Below, piece by piece: positions 26,072-44,695 of a DNA stretch of 64,000 bases. The notes below the pieces were generated by a model. The model made no database searches. It was given only the letters and a program-made list of their open reading frames with translations, and had not been told where the DNA came from. Both the position numbers and the translations under genes were made by a program. The stretch lies in the NCBI GenBank assembly GCA_943735955.1, contig OX030960.1, positions 7,851,361 to 7,915,360 of the forward strand. Direction: 5' to 3'. The first letter of the stretch is position 1; each line of letters starts with the position of its first letter. The stretch is from Piscicola geometra. Taxonomy: Eukaryota; Annelida; Clitellata; Hirudinida; Piscicolidae.

Positions 26072-29000
26072 AGTATACATTAAAGGAATCTTGAATAAGG
26101 AGAAGTTAAAATTGTTGCTGAATGAGAGAGAGAGTTTAGTGTCTAGAAGAAAAGTTTAAGAAAAAACAAAAAGGAAATTTGTTTTTTTATAGTTAAAGTT
26201 AGTAAATACACAAAAAGGACGCATGTTGCTCTAATGGAAGCAGCAATAAATCTTGTACAGTTCAGATGAATCTTCTCTAGAACTGTTAGTCATTTATTGA
26301 CCCGTCACGCAATGTATGGGTGATGACTCCTGACCCGGCTCCTCTCTTCTGAATTCTAGCCAAGTTTCTGCCTATTTGACTTTATAATTGACTCGAAATG
26401 TAATACTTTGTTGGATTATATAAAAATTATATAAAAATAGTTTGTTATTAATTAAGATCTTTCCACATTTTTATCATTTAATGAAATTTTGTTTAGATTT
26501 TTAAAGATTTTAATCAAAAATTCCAGAGTTATTTACATCAAAATGTTAATAAGATAACATTTTTTATAACATAAAAAATATGTTTGAAACCTGTTTGATT
26601 GTACAAACTAATGTGTCAGTTACAGACACAAGAGTCTTTAAACCAACGTATACTAAAACCAAACAATTATGAGTGTATTCTGTCTGTTTTTAATTAAGTT
26701 TTTAATTTCGTTTGATAACTTAGTTCTTGAAATTCACTGTGAAACTATGACATTAACCTCTCGAATATCCCCCAATGCTTCGGGGTTAATGGAAAAATCG
26801 GAAAAATTATTGTTTTTAAATAGGTAAATAATTGTTTTGAAAAGTTGAAAAAATGTGAAAAAAATAAATTAGAAATCGTTTACTATTTTCAAATTTAAAC
26901 ATTCGTTTGATCAATGTTTGTATTTCTCTCTGATAAATTAGGTTTTTTCCTCTCAATATATTCATTTAAAAACTTTTAAACATGAATCTTTGAAACAAAT
27001 TGGTATTTTTAATCAACCTGATATTTCTTTTTTCATTAAAGTTTGTTTTTGAATTTTGAAATCATTTAACTTGTTTGATAAATAAGCTTTTGTGTTTTAG
27101 AAATTAGGTCGAAGGCTCGGAATAGAAGGAGTTCGAGTGTGTTCGAGAGGTTATTGTGCTGACATCACAATAGATTTACACCTCATTTCAGAGAGATTTC
27201 TCTTTTTATTGTTTTTTCGTAAACAAATATTTTAAAAATGTTTTAGATTTTTAAATGTTCTTTGTAGCGTTACCCTGCTGAAGAAACTATTGAATTGAAA
27301 ATAAATTGAAAAGACGCTGATTAAATTATACAATCTAATCCTTATATTCCTAAATGAAGAAAAAGACAAAATTAAAAATCTATGTCTTTCTAAAAAAACC
27401 TTTGTAAAATAATTTATTGAGTTTGCAGTTTGAGAAAAAAAAACTAATTTTTTTTGCATACAATTGCGAGTCTTAGAAAAGGAATAAAGTGTCGAGGAAG
27501 TTTCATGTGAAGCACGAGTCGACGACTGAAATAGCACGCGTAGACAATCACAAAACATTTCTATCTCTTTCATTCACCAGTGTAAAAGTTATGCTTTAAA
27601 AAAACTCTTGTTTATTTCTCGTTTGAAACTTAACAAGTGAATAAATTACAAAGAGTCAAAAACTGGGAGTTTTTTCTAGGTTTGGAAAGAAAAACGTACA
27701 AATCGTAAAACTAGAAAAAATTTCAAACTTTTTGTTAGCGATGGGGTTTTGCTGTAATTAAACTTTTGGTTTTTCTTTAGCTTAAAAGACCAAATTTAAA
27801 ATCGGTACTTAAAACAGTTTATTTAGTGAGTTCGTCCCTTGAGAATTCTCAAATGGTTTTCTTTAATTTTGAGATTGAAAAAGTATAACGAAAGAATCTT
27901 AAAATATCTGATATTTGCTTAGAGTTTACTTAATAATGGTAATTGACTATTAAAAATACATTTTCATTTAGAAATTTAAAAAAAAGAAGATTTGCTTGAC
28001 TAATCGAGTGAAGTTTATTAAATATGTTACTCAATGCATCAGAACCGTTTGTCGTTGAATCAGAAAGCTTCTGGAGACGTTTCTAAATTTTAATTTTGCA
28101 TTGAAGCTTTCTTTCCGAGTTCAAAAAACATTTTTCGTTTGTTCGAAAAAACGGCGAAAAAATCTCTAACAAATATAACTAGAAAATCTGAAGCAAGCAT
28201 GCAAAAGCTACCACAAATACACAACAACACAAGTACACAACATCAAATCTAAGCAACAACACACGTACTTTCAATTATAATTAAAAACTATTAATTAATT
28301 ATTAATTAATTATAATTAAACGTCCACGCTTGGCCGCTTGCTGCTTCGTTCTAGGTGATTCAACAAAAAACCCTTGACGAGTTTTGCCCAAATAAATCTC
28401 TGAAAACATATCAGTGACGATTTCGTGTTAGAAAACATCTGAAAAAGATCTCGTGGACTGTGGATTTTCAAGAAGGAAATAAATCTATGCGGACTAAATT
28501 CGAATGTTTCAACTTTTAGTGGCGGGCACTTTTATTTCATTCGGTATAATACGAGGATTTATCGAAGCAGCACTGATGCAACTTTATGAAGTCCACCCTT
28601 CACTTTCGTCAATTGATTTCAATTTATGACTTATTCTCCCTTGATATTTCAAGAGTGCCATCGGCTATCCGCTGGGTACGCCATGTTCTGAAAGATCACA
28701 AGAACACACAACTCTATTTGCCATACATTCAACTTTTGATTAGTAACTTATGAAACTTATAAATTATTATTATTAAATTAATTGATTTATGTTTGTAAAT
28801 CATATAAATATTTATCTGTAGTTAAATTATATTGAAGAAATCTGAAATTGAGGCACTTAAAATGAGGATAAACTCAGTGTCGCGACCTGAAAGACTCGCC
28901 AATGTGACCTTGAAAACTGCTTCAGAATCTGATTTGAAGCATTCATAATTAAAATGCAATTTATCCATGAAAGCAAAAAGATCAAATTCGTATAATTAAA

Positions 29001-29463
29001 TTTGCAAGCGCTGACATGAGCCTGTCGCACGGGAATCACGCAGGGTTACGGAGTGTGTTTTCAGGACGCTGTGAAAGATTGTGAAAAAACACTGTTTTTG
29101 AAATTTGAGGGCTCTGTGAAAAAGAGCCTACAAGTTGAATTGTATGCAGACCTACTCAAACGCTTAGTTTTTAAGATTAAGATTTTATTTTTTGATTTTT
29201 TAAGATTTTAATACTATACTTATTTTTCAATAGAATTCTTCAACTAAATATTCAAACGATATAAGAGATTATACAATCTTATTCTTTATTTATAAGTTCT
29301 TCTTATTGCCGTTTGAAGTGTCGTCTGATGACTTCATACAACATGTATTACAAGTATAATTGCATTAAAAAGAACAATTTCTAGGCCATTTTGCGTCAAA
29401 TCGTAGTCTCTGATTCACATAATAATTTAAAGTTCTTTCAAGTTTTTTTTATAGAATAATTAG

Positions 29464-29831
29464 ATTTTTCAGGTAGAATATTTAGTATATTTAAAAATAA
29501 TTTTTCAAGTAGAATATTTAGTATATTTAAATATAATTTTTCAAGTAGAATATTTAGTATATTTAAAAATAATTTTTCAAGTAGAATATTTAGTATATTT
29601 AAAAATAATTTTTCAATTAGAATATTTAGTATATTTAAAAATAATTTTTCAAGTAGAATATTTAGTATATTTAAAAATAATTTTTCAAGTAGAATATTTA
29701 GTATATTTAAAAATAATTTTTCAAGTAGAATATTTAGTATATTTAAAAATAATTTTTCAAGTAGAATATTTAGTATATTTAAAAATAATTTTTCAAGTAG
29801 AATATTTAGTATATTTAAAAATAATTTTTCT
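29464..29831. repeat. 36-bp tandem repeat, about 10 copies
   Basis: Unit contains TTTTTCAAGTAGAATATTTA then GTATATTTAAAAATAA. Copies are nearly identical (one AAATATAA and one CAATTAG variant), indicating recent expansion or homogenisation. There are no unique spacers, so this is not a CRISPR-like array. Confidence 0.95.
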
Positions 29832-30000
29832 GCGCAATAATTACTATTTATTATTTATGTGCAGAACCCAAGAGATTGTTATAAATAACAATACAAAAAC
29901 GTGAAATGGTGGCTGCACTTCTGAATTACTTAATAAATAATTCACGCTTTTTCGAATAGAAAAAAGCGCGAAAATCAGAATAGGGTATATAAGAACCCAT
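29829..30000. repeat. Cluster of short palindromes next to the 36-bp array
   Basis: Successive inverted repeats: TCTGCGCA..TGTGCAGA (29829-29865, 7 of 8), ATTGTTAT-aa-ATAACAAT (29875-29892, perfect), GAATTA..TAATTC (about 29923-29943), CGCTTTTT..AAAAAAGCG (about 29945-29968) and GGGT..ACCC (about 29983-29998). Function unknown. Confidence 0.7.
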
Positions 30001-32810
30001 ATATCTGTTTATGCGAACAAATACAATATTGCAAGTTTACCATAAATAAAGGGCCACTTTTGCAAGAAAATTTTAAGGGAATTAATAACATTAGAAGAGC
30101 TAGAAGAGAACGTGTGATGGTGTGGTGTAAGAGAGTTGTGAAATATTTAATTGTATCATTTAATTTTTGTCATAGACTCTATTCGTGCAACTGCATATGT
30201 TGTAGGAAATATTTTTTAAAGGTTCTTGAATAAATATTCTAATGCTTCGAGAACAATGTCGACGTGCCGTTTTTCAGTCTCTAATGATGACTTTAAAAGC
30301 AAGAGGGTATTTATTTCTGAAAAAGTTGTAAAAAATATTTGACATTTTACAAAATCTTTTGTTTTTGAATAAAATCGCTATTATAAAACTCTCACGAGGA
30401 TTGATTGAAGCGGCCTGAACTTTACCAGAAAGGCATCAAGCCGATTTTATGGTTTCACACACGAAATTATTAAACGTCAGCACTCTGACACCAATTAGTT
30501 AAGCGATGAAAAACTCTTTGTAAAAGATTCCCAAATTTTTATTTTTATTTTGAACTGGTTATTAATTTTTTTTAAACAACGAATTTTTTTCGATTTTATT
30601 GAACTTTAGAAGATTGAATAACTAAGAAACTGTTTTTTTATCCTTTAAGAGAGACACAATAAAGAAGCTACATTTTTATTTTAAAACTTTTTCAAATGAG
30701 AATTCTTCTGTGTTAAAAGAAAAGTAAGGATTGCAAATATTTTTGCCCATTTTAAGAATTTTATAAACTTGAATTTTTATTTTGTAATAAAAATTATTTT
30801 TTTAACCTGTCGAAATCTTAAATAACTTTTAATTTGGAAAAATCCAACAGTTTGAAGAGATCATTTAAAATTATTTCATATTTATTGTTTTATTAAAAAC
30901 TAATTTCATTCTCTAGAAAGAAGTTATGTTCAATCTCGGTGTCATCAGCAACTCCTATCGTCTCATCCTAACTGATTTTCACTACTACTTCTAAATTCCA
31001 TTCACGAAGTGTGCAACCAGTTGCTGCATGTAAGGCACCCCAACTCGAAGTTTAATAACAATACTTTTTTTTTCAATGATTAAATATTTCAATTTTCAAG
31101 AACCACACTGCTTCACACACTTTTCAAGTTACATTTTCAAAAGCCTCCACTGACAAAACAACTTTAGATTCGACTGAGAAAGCCAAGCGACTAAACTGCA
31201 TTCATGTCAAATTCATGTCAAATACGCAAGAACGTTTATATTAATAGAAGGCCACTTGTTATAGTTAATGATGGAACGCTTGAGACGTCACTCTGCCCGA
31301 ACTGCAGACCGTCGCAGAGGCTTCGGGTGAGTTATTGCCTAATTCGTTGCCTGCGAACACACTCAGAGTAAACAGATGAATGAATGTGGAAGGTATTTAC
31401 CAAAGTACTCGATGCAAATGACAAGCGATTTTTGACAGTAATAACTCTTGCTTATTTGCTCGTTCACTTTCTCGGGTCTATTTTTCAAAAGTCTTTTTTT
31501 GGTTTAAAAAATGTATAAATCGAGTTTTTATACTTTTTTTAAAACTTTTCCAATGAGACGGTTTGAAATGCCCCATAAGAATGAAGTTGAAATTTAATTT
31601 AATTCTATAAGTGAATTTAACATATTGAAAACTTTGGAAACATCAGGAGTGGGAAACAGTATTGGTTTACAATAAACAGATTTTTTGGGTAATTTTAATC
31701 TAATTTTTCCGAAAAGAATGATTTATTTGACAAGTTATATAAATGGCTAAAATTCAGGCAATTTTTTCTTGCTTTATCTGCATTTAAATTGTCATTAAAA
31801 AATAGACTAGAGGATTTTGATGTTTTAAAAAGTGAAAACTTCAACATAGTCGTGACATTGACTGATCAGGTGAGCATCTAGAGTTAAAACCAGAAACAAT
31901 TAAAAAAATTCACTGCCAAGAAACTTATTCAATTTATTAAAAAAAACAAAGGCTTAAATAATAATAAATTTAAATTTCGTTTTCAACAAAATGGAAAAAA
32001 CTGTAATTTGAGGATATATATATAGAGTAACAGGAAATAAGGTGGTAAATAAAAGGAATACGTGTGAAGTTTACTTTTTAAAGTAATGTATTGCCTGCCT
32101 GACATAAATACAAGGCGTTGTGGAGTCTTCACTGAAGCACCTGGTGCAACAGGGAAGCATAAAATGGCACGTTCATATGCAAAACGACTTCTTTACATAC
32201 ATCGACGACATCAATAAAGCCTCAAACGTTTTGGAAAAAAATTCCAAAATACAAAACGGATTTTTTTATCTAGTGAAGTTCCAATTTTTGCGTTATTTAT
32301 CAGACGTTTCGGTGATTTCTTCGAGAATAAAAAATCTCCAATTAGACCTGAGGTGCGTTGGAATTTGATGAGTTCTTTGAAGTGATGCTTGTGCTTTTAC
32401 TTCACCCACTACTGCTGTCACCACCAATTATATTGAAAAAAGAAATTTAAATCAGAAAAAATGTTTTTTAATATTTTTGAAATTAGCTCAAGCTGCCGCG
32501 AAATTGTATTTTCGGTTTTAATTCCTACATCAACAAGAAATCTTTTTACTCATTAAGCAGAAAAATGTTAAAAGAAAAAAAAAAAAAATAGTTTTGAAAC
32601 ACATATTTTTATTTCTTCATTTTGATTTCAGTTTGAGAGCCTAATGAAGAGACATTGAAGAAAATCTAAAACTCTTGTGAAAATCTTCTTTGAAGCATGT
32701 TTGCTCAAATTGCCAATAAAATATGCTCAAGATAAATTAGTTCAGAAAATGTTTTGAAGGTTCATTAATTTTTCGCTTTAATACTTTTTTTAGCTAATAG
32801 TTTTTTTAAA

Positions 32811-33267
32811 TAATTTTGGTTAGCAGCTGCCATCTATACAGTCATTTTACCCATAAATAAATTTTTTTAAATAATAATGAATTAGTATTAATTCAAAATT
32901 TTTAGATTTAGAAAAAGTTTGTCAGTCTGTCGAAGGATAGCCGCGACGAACTAGTTTTGCTGCAGCAACAAAGAGAAAACCAGTCGCCACAAAAACAATT
33001 TCGTTTTGACAAAGACCTTTTCTACACCTCCGGTCACACCCTCAACACCAGTACGATATGGCTTAAGAAAATATTAGCTTACGTAACACTGGATCCCTTT
33101 GCCACTGGCTCGACAAACTCCCAATCCCATTTCTCCTGACAGACTGCAAGCCAAGAGATTCCTTTGTTGCCAATGCATTGCAACAGTTTCTCACGAACAA
33201 GGACTATCACAATAGTACCGCCATGCAGTAGAACAAGTGATAAGCCACGTGATGGTGGTGGTGGTGG

Positions 33268-33298
<31 letters not shown>

Positions 33299-33585
33299 GA
33301 TGGTGGTGGTGATAATAAAAGGGATGCTTGGGCTGTAGTAGGATGGTGGGACTGTGATGATGATTAGGATACTTTTTCAAAGATGATAGTGATGGTGATG
33401 ATGATGATGATGTGGGAAAAGTTGGGTGTGAGGGTTGGTTAAATTCATTATTAAGTTTATTTGATTTTTTATTAACATTTATATATATATATGTATTTTT
33501 TTCTTCTAAAAAGTATAAAAACTGTTTTTTTTTAAATAAAAAATATTGATGATCGCTTTTGACCTTAATAAAAAGCGCTATTAAA
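32811..33585 (+). repeat. Dispersed repeat, copy B
   Basis: Shares landmarks and orientation with 2118-2766: TTTGGTTAGCAGCTGCCAT at about 32815, AATAAATTT, TTTTTAGAT, CTGTCGAAGGATAGCCGC at about 32928, a GAT microsatellite (33268-33297), TATATATATA (about 33481), AAAAACTGTTTTTT and AAAGCGCTATTAAACA near 33570. The perfect hairpin of copy A has decayed here. Confidence 0.5.
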
Positions 33586-33594
33586 CACGGTGTG

Positions 33595-33700
33595 AACGGA
33601 TGGCCGAGTGGTAAATGACGCGTGGTTTGAAGCCATAGGTCATGGGTTCAATTCCCATACTGCCCAGTAGCCTACATTTCTTGGAGAGGTGGGAACTGCT
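33595..33700 (+). mobile_element. tRNA-derived SINE head (Ser/Leu-like)
   Basis: An A box (TGGCCGAGTGGT, about 33601-33612) and a B box (GGGTTCAATTCCC, about 33645-33657) are spaced like a pol III promoter, with an intact T-arm (ATGGG/CCCAT around TTCAATT). The acceptor stem does not pair and there is no long variable arm, so this is a tRNA-derived SINE and not a working tRNA. It lies directly after repeat copy B. Confidence 0.6.
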
Positions 33701-36700
33701 AAAAAAACTTAAGCCGCATGAGCAGAAATTATGAACTGAACTTTCGTGATTTCTTTCCTACTACCTGACTGATTATGATTTAAAGATTTTTTTTATATAA
33801 ACACATTCGATTGATTAAAAACTTTCCAAAGTATTTTTTCAATTATTAAAAATACCTTTAGAAAACAATAAATCTTGTGTGGCTGTTTTGCATTAAAATT
33901 AAAAGTCGATTTTCATTCAGAATCGAGTTTTCCACAAGTTTTCACAAAAACCATTCTCACATCCAGGCTCACATGCCCATCATTAAATCATTGTGGCTTT
34001 AAAGACCTCCTAACTCATCGGTGTAGTCTTTATGAACTCTCACACTCTGTGACGAATCCATTACCTATTTCCCAGAATATAAAGCTTTGAGGACGAGAGA
34101 AAGATGTGATGGTTCTAACTTAATAAACGTGAACCCTCAAATAAGTCCGAGGTATTCTATATTTTTATATTTGATTCAACACCTCGTCGTTATAGTCTCC
34201 TAGGAACGAAAAGTTTTGATGGCGGGTTTGATTGCTTTTCTTTAGAGATAGGTAATTTGAGCTCTGAAACTTTTATGCAATTCTTCGCTAGAAGTCTTTT
34301 TAATGATAGCATTCCTTTACGCGAATTACTTCTTCTTCTTTAGCAAGGAAATTCGATGACAGTTATGGCGTCGTTGTGCCTAAACATTCAATGCGGAGTA
34401 AAGCCGCAACGCAAGTTTATTACTCATTTATTTGGTGCTAAAAACGCTCAATTGGACGATTCTTTTAAAAGAGCAAGCATATTTATGTTCCCAATCAAAA
34501 CAGATAGAAAACCGTTTTTAGTTTATGACCCTATAAGCAGCCACCATGCAGTTTCATAAGACCAACTACACATCTTCCTTCGTCCCTTTCACAGGTTATT
34601 TAAATTTTATAAAAAATAAAAATTTTACCCTTTGAATTGCATTGAAAGGCGGAAATACTTGAAAAAGTTTCGGAAATTGTAATTATAAAGGTTTAATTTT
34701 ACTTCTAATGGTTTAAAATCTCTTTAGAATAAGCGGCATGGTCTTTAAATAAGAGCATTTTATGTCTTGAAAATGACCCTCAAATCCCTAATTGCAAACC
34801 TTGAAGATACATCGTTTGAAATAAAAAATCTTGGAAATCAAAACATAAAACATCGAAAAAGATTTTTGCACGGGCTTATTAATACTTAAATACTTGATAG
34901 TGACAGTCACCAGAAAAAGTAATTACCTGTAGAAACTGTTGCACTGTTTCCCAATTAACTTCTCGCTCAACATTTTTAAATATTTAATAAGCGTTTATTT
35001 CGATTATTTAATAAGCATTGTTTTTATTTATTTTTATATTTACTTATTTTAATGATTTAATATGTAATTATTTCATTCATTTATTATGAATTTTTTTTAT
35101 GTTTTATTATATATATATTATAGCAGAGACTCAGAAGTTTTGAGGAATTCAGTTTTCAGATTAAATCCATCGATATGATCCTTTAAAACATTTAAATAAA
35201 AGTCGTCGTTTTTCATTACTAAATCCTTCCTGAAAACGTTTAAATGGGTTGCAAAAAATCGTTTTCCTCGATAGATTTGTTTAGGTGAGTGGCTATGATT
35301 CATGGTTAGCATTTGATTTGTATATCAGTCAAGATTTGTAACCGAATAACTGTGCTTTGAAAGACCTTTAACGAACTGACTTTAAAATCATGAACAAAAT
35401 TCAATTGGGAAAAAAAAGAAGTTCTGTTTATAATACAAATAGTGGCTTCAAACGTGGCAAAAACGTTAATAAAGATGGGCATAAACTAATTTATGAAAAA
35501 GGTCGTATAAAATCTTGTTTGAAAATTAAAAATCTAAAAAAGAAGTTTTTAACTAGAAATGGTAAAAGTTCCAAAACTTAGCACATGGGTTTTACCCAGG
35601 TACCCGAAAAAATCGATAAATGCTCATTATTTTTGCTTGCAATATTTTATTTAATATCGATAGGGCCCTTCAAACAAAATAGACTGTAAATTTATCTTTC
35701 ACAGTTTATTTGAAATAATACATTGATTTTTTATTTGAATTTAAAAAGCGACGTTTTATACCTCAACTCATTGAAAACCTAATTTTTTTAGATAAACAAT
35801 TTATTGATTGACAATTTGAAACAATAATACAGTTAAAAATGCAGTTTGTATTAAATAGCTTCTTTTTTTTTTAAATAATTAAAATTTATTTGGAATAATT
35901 CGCTAGTGGATGCGTTATTAATATCGGAAACATTTTTTATTTTGCATTTTCACCAAGACCCTTAAATACTTCTGTGTTTGGATGATGATCTTGAACACGC
36001 TAGAAGTAAATATAGCCTTTTTTCAAAACATACGTTTAAAATTGTTTCACATTTTAATTGTAAAAAAAGAGATTTTATAGTCAGAAAAAGCAAGTAGATT
36101 TTTTAAACTTTTCTTTTATTATATCGTTTTTGTTTTTTGTTTTTTATTGGTTTATAATTTAAACTCTTTTCGCAGGCCGACGGCCATTCCATAGCGAAAC
36201 AATTTTTGTGTTTTTGTAAAGCGGTTTCATGATTTGATAAAAAAATAAAGAATAAAAAATCAAATAGAAACGGATAAATATTTGAAAACAGTTAGATAAA
36301 ACATTGAGGTATGAACGACTTGAAAATGTAACAAATACTGATACCACGATCGTTTTTATGTGTCTCGTGGGGTGAGTTGGACTGGTCAATTAGATATCAC
36401 TTTTATGGTTTAAAAAAAGAAAAAAGCAGGAGATGGAAATACAAGAAAAGTAGAAGTTTACTTCAAGAAAAGTGGAAAAGGAAAACTCGTGGTCGTTGTA
36501 AGCATTGTGTGAAGGGGGATTGATGGGCGCATATTAATAAAGACAGTTGAGGCATTAGTGCTGTAGCGCCTAATGGTACGCGATGAGTCAAGAGATGTAA
36601 TGGCCAATCCTTCTCGTGTTTAGAATGAATAAGTAATGTATTTCAAAAGTAAAAGATAATACTTTTAATGATAATATTGAATCTTTTGAGAAAATGAAAT

Positions 36701-39700
36701 AACATTTTGACAATTTCATGAAATAAATATAATAAAAGATTTTGAAATCGAATCAGATGGAATATAAAAAATAAAGAAGACACATGCAGTAAAATATAAT
36801 AAAATGAAAAGTGCCTTAGAGCTTAAGATACAGAAGAGAGTGTCTCGGACACAGCAAAAGTGATTTATAGCTTCCAAAGATGAGGATTTACTTCACTCAT
36901 TGTATTTTACTTTGTTGGAAACTTTATTCTTCCATCAAATATGAAAACTTTCAATGAATTTATGAATCAAGACCTAAATCAATTAAAATTTCAAAATTAT
37001 GCTTCGATGAAATAAAGTATGATATTTTTGTATTGTTTTGGGCTCATCGAAGAATGATTGATGAATTTTGACTGTTACTAACCACCTCCACAAATTTTCT
37101 TGCTTAATGCATCACATCTACATGAGTTTTAGTGAATAACTTAATTCATAGTCACATTAGTTATTTCCGTTTGTCATAATAATGATTCTCGACACACTTT
37201 ATGCACTAACAGCTTCACACATTGTATTTTAACAATTTTAAATAATAAGCTTGTAAAATCTGGATTTGAATAATTCATTTTCTTTGAAAAACTTGAAAGT
37301 CATTTATTTCTTTAATTGAAATTATTAGAATACTTTTTTTTTGAAATATTTCAGCAATGTTTTTTTAATAGTTTTTCTCAAGTTTTAAAAGAGACATTTG
37401 TTCATAAAGGCCGAAGAATCTTTTAAATATATTTTTTCTACATAAAATAAAAATTATTAATAGTTATAAAATATTTTATATTACAAGTAAAATTCATAAT
37501 CATCTCTCTAAAAATAATTTCTGCTTTGCGTTGATAAAAACAGAAAATCAAAACGACTGGAAAACAACAGACGGCAATTGCAAAAGACTGTCATTCAAAT
37601 TCAATTGAGAAATATTCATGCATGCATAATCGCAGGCCATTAAAGATGATATAAAGAGAGCTTCAAGATGGCATTTACATTTCCTGAATCTTACACAACC
37701 AAGCACTAATAAATCATCTTCAACTGTAATAAAGGCTTTCTTTATAAGAAGTTTAGGAACTAACTTTTTTTTTAAACATGCATTTTTTGAAGTATTTTTA
37801 TTGAGCCAATTCTTGTTAGTGTTTTAAAAACAAGCTATATTAAAATATCTAAGCTATAACTTAATTTAGATGTTATTTTTATGATAGTTTAATTCAATTT
37901 TGATCCTTATTATGAAATAGACTTTTTCATAAAAAAATGGTTTTCAAATGTTGTTTTAAGCCAACTTTCAATGATTTAATTGGTAATAAAAAAATTTGAA
38001 ATAGTTTTAAATAGATGAGGAAATAGAATAGAAAGTTTAAAAGATTAAAAAAATATGAATTTGAATATAATAAATAAAAAAAATTATTTTTTACAATTAG
38101 GACTCATAAAAGTTAACTTGTTTTCCGAAATTGTGCATGAAGCAACGAGTCATGTGATCTAACATTAGAGAGGCAATGTCAGTCAATAAATTATTTGGCG
38201 TTGTATGAAAGTTTATTTAAAAATTAATTCATCCTTTCAAAGTTTTTTTAATCTATTATAAATAATGAACTAACTTGATCGTGTAATTAATCATCGTTTC
38301 AAAAACTGAAAAAATAAATTATTTCTAAAAATGCAGCTATAAAAACATTGATGAAGAATAAACTGTTTTTTTTATATCTTTTTTCCTAATTTTAAATTAT
38401 TCCATAAAAAAAGCTATGCAAATTATTTAAATTAAAGAAATTAGGGAGTGAAAAAAACGTTTTATTGTATTGCTATTCATGTGTATAAAAGGTTTTTTCG
38501 AGTTTTATAAATGGAAAAATATTACACACAAACACAAGGAAAAAATTGTTTTTATGCGTTTGTCATGCTACTTTGTCAAAAAACAACTTTCAGTTTTCAA
38601 CTTCATCTTTTTACATCTGAACCAACTGAATGCTAAATTAGAATTAAAGTGTTAAATAAAGTGCCAGCAAAATCGGTAGTGAGTGTCATAAAATGGAAAC
38701 TTAATTTTTGTCTTTAACCAGTCAATCCGTTTGCGACCTCTAAGACTTCAGTGAGAAATCGCTCAATACGTCGCAAAGGCCATTTGAACAATTATCCTTC
38801 AAATTTTCCGACCAACGCGTTAAAGTTAATAAAAAGGAGCATAGATAAGTTTGCCTGGTGGTATCAATTTATTCAAACTAGACATAAAAGAACATTTTTC
38901 ATGCGTTCTATTATTTCTTTCTTTCTATTTTCTCGGCTATTTTTTTCAAACAAATTTTCAAAAACTTTTTGTTTCTAATTTAATTCCATTCGATGATTGT
39001 TAAATATTCATGGCCACCAAATTTTTGTTCTCGCAAATGTAGAAGTTGCTGTTTTCAAATTCTATCAATGTATTCTGTTTTCCTTTTCGCTGTTTTCTTT
39101 TCAATGAATCATGCAAGGATCTCCACACTGTCACACACTGTCAGGCAAATCTTCGAATTTAATGACGTCACAGAATGTTATCCGATCTTTTCAAGCTTGC
39201 CACAGTTCTGTATAAATCTAAAATACAATTTCATTTTGTTAATAAAAATGTTTTACTTCATTTTGAGACATTCTGTGAAACATTTCACAAAGCTCTTTTG
39301 CAAAAATAAAGATAATGAACTTGGTTATAAGATGCAAAAAAATAATATTTGGGGGAGTAGGAAGGGAGGGGATCTAGTCAAACTATCAAAGCACTTCATC
39401 ATAAATATCGTTATTAATATTTTGTGAATTCTTGATTGTATTTTTTTACGCTTCGTGAAGGATTTTGAATGTCTGCCTATTTTGGAATATATTCATTAAT
39501 TTCGACTCACACATTTCTACACACTGGCTTTCGAAATTGTACCACCATTTGTATATTTCATTAAGAGTTTCAATTTACCACGAAACGTCAAATGTAGAAA
39601 AGAATCTCACAAGCATGAAAAATTCAACGAAATCATGAAAGAAAACAGTAAAAAAGCAAAAAAACGCCAAAAAACCTAAATTTCTTGCTTTCAAATATCA

Positions 39701-40396
39701 GAGAATGAAATCTCAAAAAGGATTCTTCAAAATTAATTTTATATAAACATACTTATTGAGTGTGTTTCAGAGGGAGTGTGGCAGGCTGGACAGTGATGGA
39801 TAAGCACAATCTAGCATTGTTACGCTAATGTATTTCCAAACTGCCAGCGACATCAAGCCAGAACAGTGAAGACTTTAAGCATAGTGTATTAAAGTCTTTA
39901 CTACTCTTTCTATTATAGTATATTTCACTTTAATATACTTCAATGAAGTATGGTATTTTATAAGCTATAATTTACAATTCTTTGAAGCAATAATTTTTTT
40001 AGTATTAAAATTTATAAAGGGCTCATACTATCTATAAATTCCAGGGTAGATTGACAAAAATAATTCATAAAATTCCAATTATTTTAAATAGTTAGAATGT
40101 TTCTATGTTCGTTTGAATTAGTGCAAGGGATCAATCGCAAGTTTAAACTGTGTATTCTTATGCTTTATTCGTGCTCATAGTATGGGTCTCATACGCTAAA
40201 ATATAAGAAAAAAGTATTTGTTCAAATTAAACAGACATAAAGAATGTACCAAATGGTATATTACATTATATATTATATCCTAGACCTAATCTGGCTTTTA
40301 GGAAAGCAAATAAGTCGTACGGATGACTGAAGCCGCACTCCATAACAGCAATATTGAAGAAGTAATAAAATAACGGCTATCATTGTCGCGTTTGTG

Positions 40397-44695
<4,299 letters not shown>

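Larger units (their letters stand above)
23683..40396. other. 16.7-kb gene-poor region
   Basis: No exon could be supported. It is A+T-rich with an assembly gap (25872-26071), a 36-bp array and palindrome cluster (29464-30000), dispersed repeat copy B (32811-33585) and a tRNA-like SINE head (33595-33700). A dense TAATTA/ATTAAT palindromic stretch lies at about 28270-28320. Open frames at 32120, 34356, 35118, 35390, 38470, 38751 and 38993 lack splice context, biased codon use or recognisable similarity. It could be intron, intergenic or regulatory landscape. Confidence 0.4.

Noticed and set aside
29464..29831. CRISPR-like array
   Set aside because: The 36-bp units are directly adjacent with no unique spacers, and the genome is animal.
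29860..30060. LTR retrotransposon end
   Set aside because: Palindromes and a TATA-like motif are present, but no TG..CA ends, primer site or second copy was found.
33595..33700. Functional tRNA-Ser or tRNA-Leu gene
   Set aside because: Pol III boxes and T-arm are present but the acceptor stem does not pair and the long variable arm is missing.
38751..39427. Frames of 75 and 144 codons
   Set aside because: Composition matches the surrounding non-coding DNA, with no domain, signal or splice pattern.
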